A DNA stretch of 64,000 bases from Dasypus novemcinctus (GCF_030445035.2 NC_080683.1:123427225-123491224); one strand, 5' to 3'; numbered from the stretch's first letter, positions 21,966-34,616 are shown. Program-made: numbers and translations. Notes: a model not told the origin generated them from the sequence alone.

Positions 21966-24147
21966 GTCTTAGTCTAATTCCTGGCCTCATCTCATCTTTC
22001 CAGCCAGTAATATTTCTCTGGTCCAGTTTTCCTCATCCACTTGGTTTTACTTTATGAAATCTTCAAGTAAATAGCCTTGAATCCCATAAAGAAATCTGCA
22101 GGTCACTAAATAATTAAATATTTGCTAGGGAGATTAAAAGTGTGACGGCAAGAAATGGCTACTTTCTTCTTTCTAATTTTTTTTAGAAGCAAGGATGGGC
22201 GGGCAGCCAGTGCCCTCAGGTAGATGGATGCCTTTCGGCTTCCCCTTTGCCCAGGACTCCTGGCAGGTGATGGTCTCCAATTAAACGACGACCCTCTGCC
22301 CTCCCCTCCGCCCAAGCGGGCTTTGGCACTGTCACGATACATTTCTGCTCTAAAGCGTTGTACTGTCACTGCCCATTTGGTCCACAGGTCTGTGGCTATG
22401 GTTACTAACCTGAGCTAAAAGGCGAAGGAGGGATTTCTGCAAAGTCAAACAAAAACTATTGTTATTTTGAAAACAATGATCTCAGCTTCCATAATTAATT
22501 TCAAGGGGCAACCATCCAGAACAGTATTCTTTTGCAAAAAGTGGGAAAATTGAAAAATGTGTATTTTAAAGGATTTTGCAAAAGACAAAAGTTCTGCTAC
22601 ATAAAAACCGAAGTCAATAAACTGACCAAAATCTTGCTGAACTGGTCAACAGAACCTGTTTCCACAAGCACCCCGAGGGGCTGCCGACGAGGGGAGAAGC
22701 CTCCTCTGCCCAGCCCTTCTCCTCCCACCGGGAAGGGGGCGGCTGCGGCCTGGTGAGGGGACACGCCTCTGGCTTTGTCACTCCCCGGCAGGCCTGGGCA
22801 CGGCGAGTACTGACCACCCAGACGCAATGCTGGTGGAGCACGAGCCTGGCCAGAATCCCCAGTAAAGGCGCCCGGCCAGGGCAGGCAGCAGGTCAGCCTC
22901 CGGACTCGCGGCTGCCACCAGAGTCCCCAGCTGCTCCTAGGTCCTCGGGGGGTGGTGGGAGCTGGCTGCATGGTCGCGTCTGAGTTTGCGGATCTGAGAA
23001 GGAAGCCGGCAGAGGATCCCACCCGCTCCCCGTAATTCTGGAGCTGCCATGTGCACTCCGGAGAAGAGGGGTTCAGTGGCAGACCTCAGACTCGGCCCAT
23101 GGAGGGCACCCCGTGAGCCCCTTACTGGGGCTTGCACTGGGCAGTGGAGGCTCGAAGGCCCAGCGCCTGCCCGCCTGGCGTCCCTGGTGTCTGACGGAGC
23201 CAGGACTCGGGCCAGCGCCTTCCTCCCACTCGCCCACACTCTGTCACCCTCCACATCTTCAGCCATCGCTTCAAGATACGCAGAAACACAGGCCTTTGCT
23301 TTCGGTGGCGTGTGGTTATCTAGATGCACCCTAATCGTTTATAATGCCCAGTATCTGTATGGAAATGGAAACGCTCAAAGCTATTGTTCCCCTTATCAAG
23401 CACTGAGCTTTTAATGGACATATATGGCGTCAGCAGCACCCCAGACGGCCCCTGGGCCCTGAAGGAGAGCAGGAATGCACCGGCAGCCGTGAAAGGCGAG
23501 TGACATGCTTCAAGGGGTGTACCAAGCGTGGGAAGGGTTAGGAATTCAAAGGACGTGACCATTGTGTGCCACAGCCCTTGGGAAGAGCTGCAGAGAGAAG
23601 GTGGACATGAAGGAGGACCTGAGCCCTCTCCAGATGGAAGGACAGGTGGCTGAAGGCATGGTGGGCTCTAAGGATCTTCAAGAAGAAATGGATGGAAAAG
23701 TCAGAGAGTAATGACGTATAGTTTGCTTCAAGAATCAGATGAAGGGATTTTACCCTGTTGGCAAACGGTAGCCTTTGAAGTCTTCCAAGGACATGAGGGG
23801 CACGGAGTGACGTTGAGATGGCCAAGGGTAGGGCACGTGGGTCCAGGTAGCACCACAGTGAAATTCAAGTCTGAAGAAGACAAGGGGAGGTAAGGTGGGA
23901 TTGGGTAACGCAGAGAGGGAAATGCCTCAAGGGAGGAATCAACAGAGCTTGTTCCTGGATGGTGGGAGCAGGAAGAAGGAGAAGCAGGAGCCCAGGCTCC
24001 AGGCAGAGCGAGCAGAATTCTGGTACCGCTGACTGGACTGGGGAAGTGCAGGGAGATGTGCTAAAGGAAGAGAAAGACATCCAAGTAAAGAAGAGGAAGT
24101 GCTTTAAAAGACGAATAGAGCAGGGCGACTGCAAGGTGTCACTATTT
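21966..24147. other. Unique intergenic sequence
   Basis: Mixed AT-rich (22020-22650) and GC-rich (22660-23250) DNA. A purine-rich stretch lies around 23570-24120. I see no exon with credible coding similarity and no named repeat. Confidence 0.4.
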
Positions 24148-24160
24148 AAAGCATTCTAAG

Positions 24161-24578
24161 GGAAGCGAACTTGGCCCAGTGGTTAGGGCATCCGCCTACC
24201 ACATGGGAAGTCCGTGGTTCAAACCCCGGGCCTCCTTGACCCGTGTGGAGCTGGCCCATGTGCAGTGCTGATGCGCACAAGGAGTGCCCTGCCACACAGG
24301 GGTGTCCCCCGCGTAGGGGAGCCCCACGCGCAAGGAATGCGCCCCGTAAGGAGAGCCACCCAGCGCGAAAGAAAGTGCAGCCTGCCCAGGAATGGCGCCA
24401 CACACATGGAGAACTGACACAGCAAGATGATGCAACAAAAAGAAACACAGATTCCCGTGCTGCTGACAACAGAAGCGGACAAAGAAGAACACACAGCAAA
24501 TAGACACAGAGAACAGACAACTGGGGCGGGGGCAGGGGGAAAGGGGAGAGAAATAAAATAGATAAATAAATTTTAAAA
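24161..24578 (+). mobile_element. DAS-like SINE, full length
   Basis: Well preserved, with head GGAAGCGAACTTGGCCCAGT and tail AAATAGATAAATAAATTTT. AAAGCATTC upstream and AAAGCATTT downstream give a near-perfect target duplication. Confidence 0.9.
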
Positions 24579-24589
24579 AAAGCATTTTC

Positions 24590-25354
24590 GAGACCCTTCT
24601 CACGTCCACATTCCTGGCTGGTGGAGTTGGTCTCATCCACGCAGCCAGTGGAGGTGGGGGTGGTTGAGTCGGTCACAAACGTATGACATGCTCTTCACAC
24701 AGAAGCACGAAGATCGTAACTCAGAGGAAGGTGTCAGGCTCAGATGTTTGTGGAGAAAGAATTGGAGACTCCAAAACCTTTTAATTGAGAAGATTCCTAT
24801 TGAAAACACAGCCAACAGCTTTGGTATTGTTTTATGTTAAACTGTGGGTCCAAGCATTTCAACGTGATGTTATTGCAAGGAAATAACTAGGTAAAAACGA
24901 GGGCAGATGCCATGGAACGTGGACTAGCAGTGATCTGAGCAAGTCAACTTTATGATTGGCAAGCGTTGGATTTGCCCTCACTGTGACCTGGAAATGTTGA
25001 TCCTCACAGCAAAGGGAGCTTTGTCAACTTGCAGTAAACAGGGATCTGTCTCTCCTCCTCTGTCCGGACTTACTCGCGAGGTGGAGTAAGCACGTGGCCT
25101 CAGACCCGTATCCTCCATAGGGGCCCGCAGCCCCTATAACATTTTACCTAAAACAGAAATAAGTGGATATATTTAAAGTTACACCAAAAATAATTTTTAA
25201 TGTTGATATTATGGCAGATGAGTCCACAAAGGCAAACAGTGCCCGGGCCCAGGGAAGTCATCAGCCAGCTTGCCCTGTATTTAACCCACGCCTCTAGGAC
25301 TGGCTCGGAGCCCACTGCTTTTTGCTCTGATCTGCATAAATCTATGAATTCTGG
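24590..25354. other. Unique intergenic sequence
   Basis: No recognisable gene or repeat. Confidence 0.4.
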
Positions 25355-25363
25355 GAGCCTCTT

Positions 25364-25779
25364 TTTTCTTTTTAGATTAATTTTTATTTTATTTCTTTCC
25401 CCTTCCCAACCCTTCCACTGTCTGCTCTCTGTGTCCATTTGCTGTGCATTCTTCTGTGTCTGCTTGTATTCTCAGCAGCACTGGGAATCTGTGTCTCTCT
25501 TTTGGTTGTGCCATCTTGCTTCACCAGCTCTCTCTGTGTGCAGCGGCACATCTGGGCAGGCTGTGCTTTTCTCGCATGGGGCTGCTCAATGCGGGGCGCA
25601 CTCCTTGTGTGTGGGGCTCCCCTACTCAGGGAACACCCCTGTGCGGCACGGCACTCCTTGCGCGCATCAGCACTGTGCGTGGGCCAGCTCCACACGGGTC
25701 AAGGAGGCCCGGGGTTTGAACCCTGGACCTCCCATATGGCAGGTGATGCTCGATCAGTTGAGCCACATACAGTTGCCTC
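25364..25779 (-). mobile_element. DAS-like SINE
   Basis: GAGCCTCTT flanks it at 25355-25363 and 25783-25791. The head is degraded (complement ends CACATACAGTTGCC), which suggests an older copy than its neighbours. Confidence 0.85.
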
Positions 25780-25791
25780 TATGAGCCTCTT

Positions 25792-26571
25792 AATCCTTTT
25801 TATTTTGCCTTCTATTTTTATTAAGATCACGTGTGAATAAAATTTCAAGAATTTGTTCTCCAAGGTTTACAAAGGTAAATGCTTTTCTTCAACTTTTCTC
25901 CTCCAAACCTCATCTCCCAGAGGCTTCTACTTGGACCTATTTTAACTGATTCTCCTGCTTTTCTCCTCCACATTTCCAAGTTCCAAGCGTGTAATACTAT
26001 CTTGGCAGTTTTTAGTTTGGGCATTATGTATCAACTTCTCATCATGAAGATAAAACTGTCGCTCTCCTTCCCCATCTTCCCAAACTCAGTCATAAATCCT
26101 TCCCATCTGCGCATTTCTCCTTACCTAGAGTTACTGTAATTTGCATGAACTCAACAACGTCTGGCTAGCACCTATGAATCTGTATGCAATTCCGTGCTGA
26201 GTCATGTGCCAAACCGTGGCAACTTTTCCTTTGCTGCACAACTTGTAGTTTTCACTCAGTGAAGAATTGTTGCTTTGTTTCCTCTGTCCTTCCTATATAC
26301 ACCCTCCTCATTAATGCGTGCTTTCCACCAGACGTTGAAGTCCCTTCTCATGTCAGGCTTTCGATCTATTTCATATTTCTAAGGCTGCATGAATCCAGGC
26401 GGGCTGCCCTCCGTGGCTGGTGGCTCATCCTGGGCAGCTGTGAGCATTCCTTTGCATTTCTCCTCCGTTGGATCTCTTGTTCCCTCTAACTCATGGCTTT
26501 GTTTTTTTCTTGGCTCCCTCGAAACTCCTTGTTTTGCTGGTGCACATTCTTCTGTACCTCCCTGAGAAAGG

Positions 26572-26572
<1 letters not shown>
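25792..26572. other. Unique intergenic sequence
   Basis: Pyrimidine-rich (about 25880-26120) but without recognisable repeat or exon. Confidence 0.4.

Positions 26573-26573
<1 letters not shown>

Positions 26574-26603
<30 letters not shown>
26574..26603. repeat. (GT)15 dinucleotide microsatellite
   Basis: An uninterrupted GT run of about 30 bp, immediately before a MaLR-like LTR. Likely length-polymorphic. Confidence 0.9.
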
Positions 26604-26604
<1 letters not shown>

Positions 26605-26606
<2 letters not shown>

Positions 26607-27060
26607 AGCTTGCTAAAGGCTGCCAAGCCTATATACCAGAGATGGGTTGACTTTTACAATGGGGACTTAGCAGTTTAAAAGGTTACATTTTGAGGCCAAG
26701 AAAAATGTCCAAAACAAGGCATCATCAGGAGACTGGGCACCAGTGACCCGGGAGTGCTCTCCTCTCTCACGTGGCAAGGCAGCTGAAGGCTCTGCCTCCT
26801 CCTCCGTCCTGCTGCCCTCAGCTTCTGCCTGCTCCCGCTGCCTCTCTGCTGCTGTGGCCTTCTCTCTCCTGGGTGCTGTTGATTTCAGCTTCTGGAGCTT
26901 CCTCTCAGTCTCTGTGGCCTTTTTTTTGGTATGTTTGTTCATCCCACTTATAAAAGATTCCAGTAGGAGGACTAAGACCACGCTGAGCTATGCTTTCTGG
27001 AAGGAAACGAATCAAAGGTCTCACCTACAATTAGTTCACACTCACAGGAAAGAATTAATC
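26605..27060 (-). mobile_element. MaLR-like LTR, antisense
   Basis: Begins TTAGCTTGCTAAAGGCTGCC, continues TATACCAGAGATGGGTTGAC and GGCATCATCAGGAGACTGGG. The CT-rich middle reads as a degenerate CTGCCTCC/CTTCTG repeat. No viral coding frame. Confidence 0.5.
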
Positions 27061-28285
27061 TAAGAACATCATTTTCTGGATCCACAAAAGACTCAAATTA
27101 CCATAGTATAAAGAGGGTGGGGTGATAAAGCTTTCGAATGAGAGCTCTTTATTTTCCTTTCACACTTGGCTGAGAAGTTGACTGGACATTGAAGACTAGT
27201 TGGATTTCCTTCATAATTGTGGGCCCTATGATCCATTTTCTTCTAATTTCCTGTGTTGCTATAGGAAAATCAGAGCCATTTTAATTTCTGGTATGTTCTA
27301 TGTGGTCTATTTTTCCCCCTTCTGTCTGGAAAGTTGTAGAATCTTCTCACTGTCTCCCGTGTTCTGAAATCGCTCTCTAATGTATCATGGAATAAGTCTA
27401 TTTTCATTCCTGGATGGTCAGGGAGCCCTTTTACCCTGGAAACATGCAGCCCTCGGTTTCAAAAATCTTAAATGATTTAATTGATGGGATAATCATTTCC
27501 TTTAGTGTCTCTTTAAGTCACTTTTCTTAGACTAGGATTGTAATTTGCTTAGGTATTTCCTCCTATTTTTTATGTTTTCTTTTTTTTTTTCTTTCTGGGA
27601 GATTTCTTCAACTTGCTCTTCCAGCCCATCTACTATTTACAATCTACTATTGTAAATTTTTTTTACAATGAGGAGGTTTAAATTTTTCTTGTCATGGTTG
27701 TTCTCTGTACATTTATATTTAAGAACCTCCTTTTCTTGTTTCTTTAATTAAAAATCTTCTAGAATCTTTCCTTAGATACCAGTAATGGTTTTTTAATGGT
27801 TTTTCTTTTCCTGCCTTCCCATTCTTCGTTCCCTTCAGGTGTCTTTTTTCTGTTTACATGTTTTATTCTGACACTTGTGGAAAGGCCATCAGACATCTGA
27901 TAGTTCTTCGCTGTCTGCTCCTATGATGGGCGTCGGGAGACACAGTTGGGTGGAAGCGGGTGACGCCCGTGGCTTTGGGCTTCGCTGTGGGGCCAGGTGG
28001 GTCTGAGTTTGCCTGCCAGTTTCTGGGTGTTTCCTCTAGGGTGCTCCAGTTCTCAGGGCCTGGCGTGTGGAGGGTAAAGGCCCAGCAGCCGGCATTCTGG
28101 GAGCTGACCAGGGAGAGCGGCCGGGAGTCAGCTGTGGGGCTCACATCTCGCTCCTGGTTTGGGGTCCAGCTGGCCTGGTGTGCTCCGTCCTCCACCCCCC
28201 CAAAATACACTTCCCATCCCCCAAGCAGACGACTGCTGTGTGCAGGGCCTCCTGGGGTGACAGTCCCACGACTGCTTTCTACCAT
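27061..28285. other. Unique or unassigned intergenic sequence
   Basis: 27060-27860 is AT-rich and may include an old unrecognised repeat. 27900-28290 is GC-richer. No gene is supported. Confidence 0.35.
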
Positions 28286-28303
28286 TTCTCTCAGATCCTC
28301 TTT

Positions 28304-28723
28304 TTTTTTTTTAAGATTTATTTTTTATTTATTTCTCTCCCCTCCTCCCCCCCCACCAGTTGTCTGCTCTCTGTGTCCATTCGCTGTGTGTTCTTCTGTG
28401 ACCACTTCTATCCTTATCAGCGGCACAGGAATCTGTGTTTCTTTTTGTTGCATCATCTTGTTGTGTCAGCTCTCCATGTGTGCGGCACCATTCCTGGGCA
28501 GGCTGCACTTTCTTTGGCGCTGGGTGGCCCTCCTTACGGGGCACACTCCTTGCCTGTGGGGCTCCCCTATGTGGGGGACACCCCTGCGTGGCAGGGCACT
28601 CCTTGCGCGCATCAGCACTGCGCATGGGCCAGCTCCACACGGGTCAAGGAGGCCCAGGGTTTGAGCCGGGTACCTCCCATGTGGTAGATGGACACCCTAA
28701 CCACTGGGCCAAATCCGCTTCCC
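28304..28723 (-). mobile_element. DAS-like SINE
   Basis: TCTCTCAGATCCTCTTT (28287-28303) and TCTCTCAGATTCTCTTT just after the head form a 17-bp target duplication with one mismatch. Confidence 0.9.
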
Positions 28724-28935
28724 CTCTCTCAGATTCTCTTTTTCCTCTCCCCATCATTCTCCTCTTCTAGGGTATGTCCATGTCCTGAGCTTTGGGGGGC
28801 ACTTCAGTGGAAGTTAGACTTATTCTCTGCTGCTTAAGTCAGTTTCCACTGGAGCAGCTTTCCTGCTTCAGAAAGGTTGCCATCGTGCGGCTCTCTCCTT
28901 GTTTTCCTTTCCTTTTCTTTCTTTTTTTATTTTTT

Positions 28936-29015
28936 GAGGTACTGTGACTGGGGATTGAACCTGGGACCTCGTATGTGGGAGCTGGTGCTCAGCCAATGAA
29001 CCACACTGGCTCCCC
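28936..29015 (-). mobile_element. tRNA-like SINE monomer
   Basis: Minus strand reads GGGGAGCCAGTGTGGTTCAT, then GGTTCAATCCCCAG as a B-box-like segment. It is about 80 bp with no SINE body or unique tail. Confidence 0.65.
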
Positions 29016-29055
29016 TGAGTTGGGTTTTTCATTTGTTTGCTTGTTATTTGTTTTC

Positions 29056-29132
29056 AGGAGGCACCAGGAACTGAACCTGGGGCCTCCCATGTGGGAAGCA
29101 GGTGCTCAGCCACTTCAGCTGCACTGCTCCCT
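29056..29132 (-). mobile_element. tRNA-like SINE monomer, second of a pair
   Basis: Same orientation as the one 40 bp upstream. The B-box-like segment reads AGGTTCAGTTCCTGG on the minus strand. The two are separated by a T/G-rich linker (TTTGTTTGCTTGTTATTTG). Confidence 0.65.
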
Positions 29133-32100
29133 CTCTCCTTGGGTTTGATGCCTTAAAATAAGTGCCTTTGGTGGAGTTTCAGCAGGGTTTGGGGAGAAGC
29201 AAAATTAGATGGTGTGTTCAATCCTTCTATACCTGGAAGTCACTGCAATTGAGATTTTTGACTATAGCGTGTTGACATCTTTAGCTTTTTCATTCAAATA
29301 CAGGACTTATGGGACTTTTGCAGCCTCTGATAGCATCCTATAAGGATCTGTGATCATTTGGCCAGTTTAAAAGAGCTGTTGTGCTAACCCAGTGCCTTGC
29401 AAACTTAAGTATTGCTCTTACCCTATTTAAGGAAAAATAAAATGTACAGACTTCTGGTGCCGAGTCACATTACTTTAATAATATTTTTACTTAAATGTGT
29501 GCAAACAGAGCTACATATGCTTATAGCTCTTTTGTATCTATATAAGCAATAAAAACTGCCAATACAACAAACCCACATTTATAATTCAAATTAACAACCG
29601 TTGCTCTTCCACTGGCTGGAAGTTGCTGCTGTACGAGTGGATACGGTGCTCCCTGCCGCGTCCCCGGGGATCTGCTAAGTTCACTTCAGGGACCTCGTGC
29701 TGGGGAGGATGGAGCTGAACCCCCCATCTCTCTGAGGTTGAAATCCAGGGAAAACCTTTATTTCATGCAGCAAGAGGTATTATCCTAAGGACGCTGTTTA
29801 GCAAGAGAGCATCCTTTACCTGCTGACTCTGCAACTGCTCTTTCCCTCTTCGACCCTGACTAATGCAGGAGAGCTTCACGACACCACGGAGACCCTGAAA
29901 ACGAGAACGCGGTCCTTTCAACGAGAGGCTCTCTCTAAGCACAGCCTCTGCTGCCGGGTGGCCGCCCGGCCCCGGCCCGGCCTGAGCTCCTGGGACCAGC
30001 GGGTTAGGGGGTTGAATGACAGAAACAAACACCACCTTTGCCTGCAGCTTCCGCGCAGATGCTTGAATGAGGATGTTTATGGGAAGACAGGCCCTTTGAC
30101 ACAGTGACACGAGGCCCTTCTCCAGCAGACCTTTTGAGGTCTGTGGTGATCGGAGCCACATTGAAAAGCCATTTGCCCTCATGTTAGTCAACGGCTGGAT
30201 TTGTGAAAATAGTCAATATTTACAGTTGTCTGTGCAAGGCAGTCGCGGCCTGATCCTCTCACTGCCTGAGGGTCTCCTAGGCTCCCAAGAGGACAAGGCC
30301 CTGGCCAGGGTCTCGGCCACTGTGTCCTGCTGGCAGGGAGCCAGCACCTGGTCCACTCCCCCCAGACCCCCCATCACAGGAGGGGGGTGGGTGTGGCAGC
30401 CGAGGTGGCACCCCCCGGACATGAAGGGAGCGCTTTCTGGAAGGGCAGCCTTGCTGATGCAGGGGCCAGTTGGCCGAGGTCCTCTCCCGGGCAGCTCTTG
30501 GTCCAGGCTGCGGCCTCTCTCCCCCGTGCAGGGAGGCGGTGTGGAGAAAGGGCCCCTGGGACCTGGGGATCCCTTCCTGGGGGGTCGCCAGGCATTCGGG
30601 GCCCGCCCTCCACAGGGGCAGAAGGAACTCGACCCCCCCTCGAGCCCGCCTGGCGGAGGGGCTGCAGGGCCGGGGGCTCCGGGGCCCAGGCAGGGTGCTC
30701 GGGGCCGGAGGCGCCTGCCATGTGGCCGGGGCCCTAGCGCGCGCTGGCGCGGAGGCGGCAGAGCCAGGCCAGGGCCCCGGGGCGCGGGCATTTGGGAGTG
30801 TGTGCCACGGACCAGCAGGCTGAGGCTGCAGGTGTGTACCTTCGGGTAGATGAGGGAATTAGGGGTCCCCACAGCACCCCACAGCACGTGCCCATGTTCT
30901 TCCTTACCGTCTGGCCTTCCTGAGGCAGCAGTGCCCTCCCTTTCTCCTTGCCCTCAGCCGTGGGCGACAGAACATCTCCCCGACATGTGTTCAGAGAAAA
31001 GGGGCGAGAGCATGGCCACTTCCCGCCTACGAGCAGGCAAGCTGGGACCCCCGTTATGCCAGAGTCCTTGAGAAACAGAAACAGTGGGGCGAATGTCCAC
31101 ATGCAGGCACGTACGTGCATGTCTGGGTGCAGAGGCTTCTGTTAAGGAAGTGAGTTGTGTGTACCTGCAGGTGCTGATGTGCGGGTCTGTGTGAGGAGGC
31201 TTAAGGCCGGGGTCACGCGATGCTGGGGGCAGCAAGTCTGGGCCCGTAGGGCAGGCTGTGGGTTGGGAACTTGGTCAAGGTGACGTTGAGTCTTGAGTCC
31301 AAACCCGTGGGGAGACAAGCAGGCCGGGAATGCAGAGACGGGCGCAGGCGGGCAGGGGTCTTGAGGCAGAATGTCTTCTGGGAGCCCCACTCATCGCTCT
31401 TAAGATTTCTGCCTGATCGGATGAGCCGCCCCCCCCCCATGGCTGAGGCAAACTCCTTCACTTAAGGTCAGCGGTCCGTGGTTGCTGATCCCATCCCTAA
31501 AATACCCCCTTTGCAGCGAGGCGCACATGAGCCAACACCTGACACCACAGCCCACTCAAGCTGCCACACAGCCAGCCATCACGCCTGACCTGCTCAAAAC
31601 TCTTCTTCCTGGTTGTTTTCGCTCCATGAGTCGGTCGGTTTCATTTCCTCCTTCAGCAGCCGGAGAACTCCAGCGAGGAGGGGGAGCAGGCGTGGATGTG
31701 GGGCCCGTGGGAGTCTCAAATCTGTGTGACTCCAGTTTATTGGTTCCAGAGGGGAAGGGGCCACTTCCTCTGCCAGCATCACGGTGGCAATTCCTCACGT
31801 AGGACTCGGGTGGCGGGATCTCCCCGCACCCTTGAACTGACCGCTGGGCCGGGGGCGGCTCTGGGATGGGCCTGGGTCACCAGCAGATCCCTGGGCTAGG
31901 AGAAGGGCTGGTGTCGACGGCCCACCGGGGCGACTCCCCAGAGGAAGGGGTGCTGCTCCTTCTAAACGGGGTGAGGCACTGGGCGGGGGGGGTCAGCAGG
32001 ACCCTCGGCAGTGTCTGCCCCTCCGTGTCGCTCCTCTGCGCCGTGTCGCCCGAGCCCCGTCCTGGCTGGCAGGCGGCCCCGCTGTGCTCGTCCTCCTCCA

Positions 32101-32284
32101 CGCACGTGCCGGGATCTCCCAGCCCAGCTCTTGGTCTCATCTCCACTCGCACAGCCAGCCCCTCACTGCACTGTGGATGCTTGCCACACGAGATTGGAGA
32201 GGGCCACAGAGGTTCTGCCGTGAGCCAAAACGGCAGCAGGTGCCGCTGACCTGGCAGAGAGCGGAGGGATGTGGACAAAAGTAA
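29133..32284. other. Unique intergenic sequence, GC-rich 29.9-32.2 kb
   Basis: AT-rich at 29140-29780, then GC-rich with long open frames on both strands at 30200-30890. These frames overlap on opposite strands, lack recognisable domains and follow base composition. No exon or repeat is assigned. Confidence 0.4.
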
Positions 32285-32410
32285 AACAGCGCCAGGCACA
32301 GAGCCAATGCTTTATGTTCACCAAACGCTTTTGCTTCTCACAGCAGCACATGCGGTGGGTGCCCCGTCCACGCGAGTTTACAGACACGAGGCTGGAGCCA
32401 GGAGGCCCCA
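32285..32410 (-). mobile_element. MIR fragment, antisense (diverged)
   Basis: GCGCCAGGCACAGAGCCAAT and CGAGTTTACAGACACGAGGC follow the antisense MIR pattern at plausible spacing. Confidence 0.4.
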
Positions 32411-32676
32411 CGAGCTCCCCGGCTGGAACTGCCCGCGGCAGAATCAGCACCTAGACCGGGGGGTCCGCCTTGGTTCTCTTCCAGCCACAGGTCTCCGCCT
32501 CGCCTGTGTTTTTGTTTTTTTTAAGGTTAACCATGAACTCGTGTAATATAACATAGGCATGCTTCTTAGTAATTTGGACAATTCTACCCCTGAATAGCTC
32601 ATTTTATTTTACTTAAATGTACTCCCAGCCGTGTTTTGCATCTTTCATTTACGTGGTTTTGTTTTGTTTTGTTTCT

Positions 32677-32763
32677 AGGTACCAGGGCCCCAGGGACTGA
32701 ACTCAGCACTTTGAATGTGGGAAGCAGGTGCTCAACCACTGAGCCACTCACATCAGCTTTCCC
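32677..32763 (-). mobile_element. tRNA-like SINE monomer
   Basis: The minus strand carries GCTGATGTGAGTGGCTCAGT and a B-box-like AGTTCAGTCCC. A T/G-rich run (TTTTGTTTTGTTTTG) precedes it on the + strand. Confidence 0.6.
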
Positions 32764-32800
32764 GAAGTGGTTTTTTTGTTTGTTTTGCTTTTTTTTTTTT

Positions 32801-32878
32801 AGGAGGCACTGGGACCCGAACCCAGGACCTCCTGTGTGGGAGGCGGGGGCTCCACTGCCTGAGCCACAGCTGCTCCCT
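32801..32878 (-). mobile_element. tRNA-like SINE monomer, second of a pair
   Basis: Same strand and spacing plan as the pair at 28936/29056. The minus strand reads GGGAGCAGCTGTGGCTCAGG and GGGTTCGGGTCCC. Confidence 0.65.
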
Positions 32879-32999
32879 CGTTTAGGTTTTGTCGTCTGTA
32901 AGATGAGAGGTTGAAGGACAGACTGTAGAGTCCCTTCCACACCAACTTCATAAAATCACGCAAAGTCAATCAGACCAAGGAAGAGCAAGAGGCGTGACA

Positions 33000-33570
33000 G
33001 GCCCCGCCAAGGCGCCTGTGTTTCTCCAGGGGCACCTGGTCGTCCCTAGGCAGGGCTCCCGCCGGCCGCCCGCCGGCACCGCCCCCTCCCTCCCCCACCC
33101 TGCTCTTGCGGGCTCCTTCATTCTCCCCAGGAGCCCAGTCCTTCACGCCCTTGTGCGCCCCACTCGGGCTCCTGGATGCTCCAGCCCGCTCCTCTCGCCG
33201 CCGGGCCGCAGCCAGGCTGGCCGCCCCCGGCGCAGACCCTGCGGGATTCCCGTCGAGCTCGGCGCCCTCGGAGGGCCGCGTGGGGCCCCCGCGTGGGATT
33301 CGGGGACCGCGCTGCGCCGCGGGCATCTTGAAATGACGGAGGAGCCGGCGGGGATTTCTTCTGTGCCCGGCAGCTCTGGGACCCCTGGAACCGCGCAAAG
33401 TGGGCTGTTTGCGCCTCGGCCTGGAGGGCAGAGCCGCCCGAAGCGCGGCCCGCGGCCTCTGGGTCTCGACCACATGGGCCGAGGGCTGGGGCGGCAGCTG
33501 CCTGGGTGCGCAGGCCTCCCGGGCAGGACCTGTGGGCCTGGCGGCCCGTGGGCACGTCACGCAGCTCCCC
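33000..33570. promoter_or_regulatory. CpG-rich segment, candidate CpG island
   Basis: CpG is frequent, for example GCCGGCCGCCCGCCGGCACC at 33060 and ACCGCGCTGCGCCGCGGGC at 33307. The segment stands out from its flanks and lies about 3.5 kb before the main UTRN island. It may be an alternative or antisense start site, or only GC-rich DNA. No splice-supported exon can be shown. Confidence 0.4.
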
Positions 33571-34616
33571 TGGTGACTCGACGCCCGCTAAGTCGTGCTC
33601 AGTTCTGCCTGTGTGCTCGCTGTTCTCTGTTTCCTGCATCACCATCTTTTGTTCCCTCACCTGTACGGCAGTGTATTTTATGTGAGTCTGTCTTCGGCTT
33701 GCGCAATAAATACTAGATGTCTGAGGAATTCAGCACCATGTCCTGCCAATACTTCAGCGTCTATTATACACAAGGTAAACTCCTTAACCTTTCCCCCTCT
33801 CAAATGCTTCTGTGCAGGATTTTATTCATTGTACCACCAAGGGGAAGGAGCACCTTGCCGTTCTATGCATTAGGCGCTTCTCCACATTTCTACTGCTTAA
33901 AGCCAAACCACATGCATAGACGCTTGCCCAAGGTTGAGTAAAGGAAGTTTTCCTTTTGGCTCATGTGTTGGGACGCAGGTTATGCACAGGAGCAACATCC
34001 ACATAGAATCAGGTGTGTGCTCTACAAGCACACGTGTGCGTGAACCTTTACTCGTGAGTGTCCACAGCCACTGCTCGCAGAGCTGCCCCTGTCCCGTGTT
34101 CCGTGCTCCTCACTGCCTGGTGGTGACCGACTCTGGGGGCCAGCCCTCACCCACCCAGCGCTGTACTTGCGGCGCTGCTCCACCGCCTGGACTCGGCTGG
34201 AAGGGGAGCTGCGGGCACTAAGGGAGCCTCGGGGGACCCCTCCAGTGCGATGCCGGGCTGCGAAGGAAGACTGCACCCTCTGCTCTGTGGGAAGGCAGCC
34301 CTCTGCGGCCACACGTCACACTGATCATGGTGTCCCCACGTGACGATGTCAGTGGAGAGAGGCCCCGCTCAGACCTCCGGCCCGCCCAGTTTGCTGGTCT
34401 CTGCCCCCACCCACAGAGAGCATATGCCTCTGCCTGCGGGGAGAAGGCTGGCAGCGAGGGCCCAGGTGCCGGGGACGAGGTGGGGAGGGTGCAGCTGGCC
34501 CCGAGGGAGACCGGCTGCTTCCCTCCTGCCCCTTCCCTTAGCGATGTGGGGAGGCTTGACCAAGGATCCCCTCGGAGCTTAAAACCCCAGAAATTATAGG
34601 TCCCAGAACCTCTGTG
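33571..34616. other. Unique intergenic sequence
   Basis: No recognisable repeat or gene. The open frames here are short and unsupported. Confidence 0.4.

Noticed and set aside
24196..24676. Recurring cysteine- and serine-rich peptides on both strands at many sites (for example SFCCVILLCQLSVC types)
   Set aside because: They are translations of the DAS-like SINE; the same peptides recur at every copy and contain no protein domain.
28936..29132. Possible tRNA genes
   Set aside because: The A- and B-box-like parts are present, but the cloverleaf stems do not pair and the sequences recur as SINE heads.
30200..30890. A 220-residue open frame on each strand at 30.2-30.9 kb
   Set aside because: Opposite-strand overlap in GC-rich DNA, proline/glycine-rich, with no recognisable domain or splice context.
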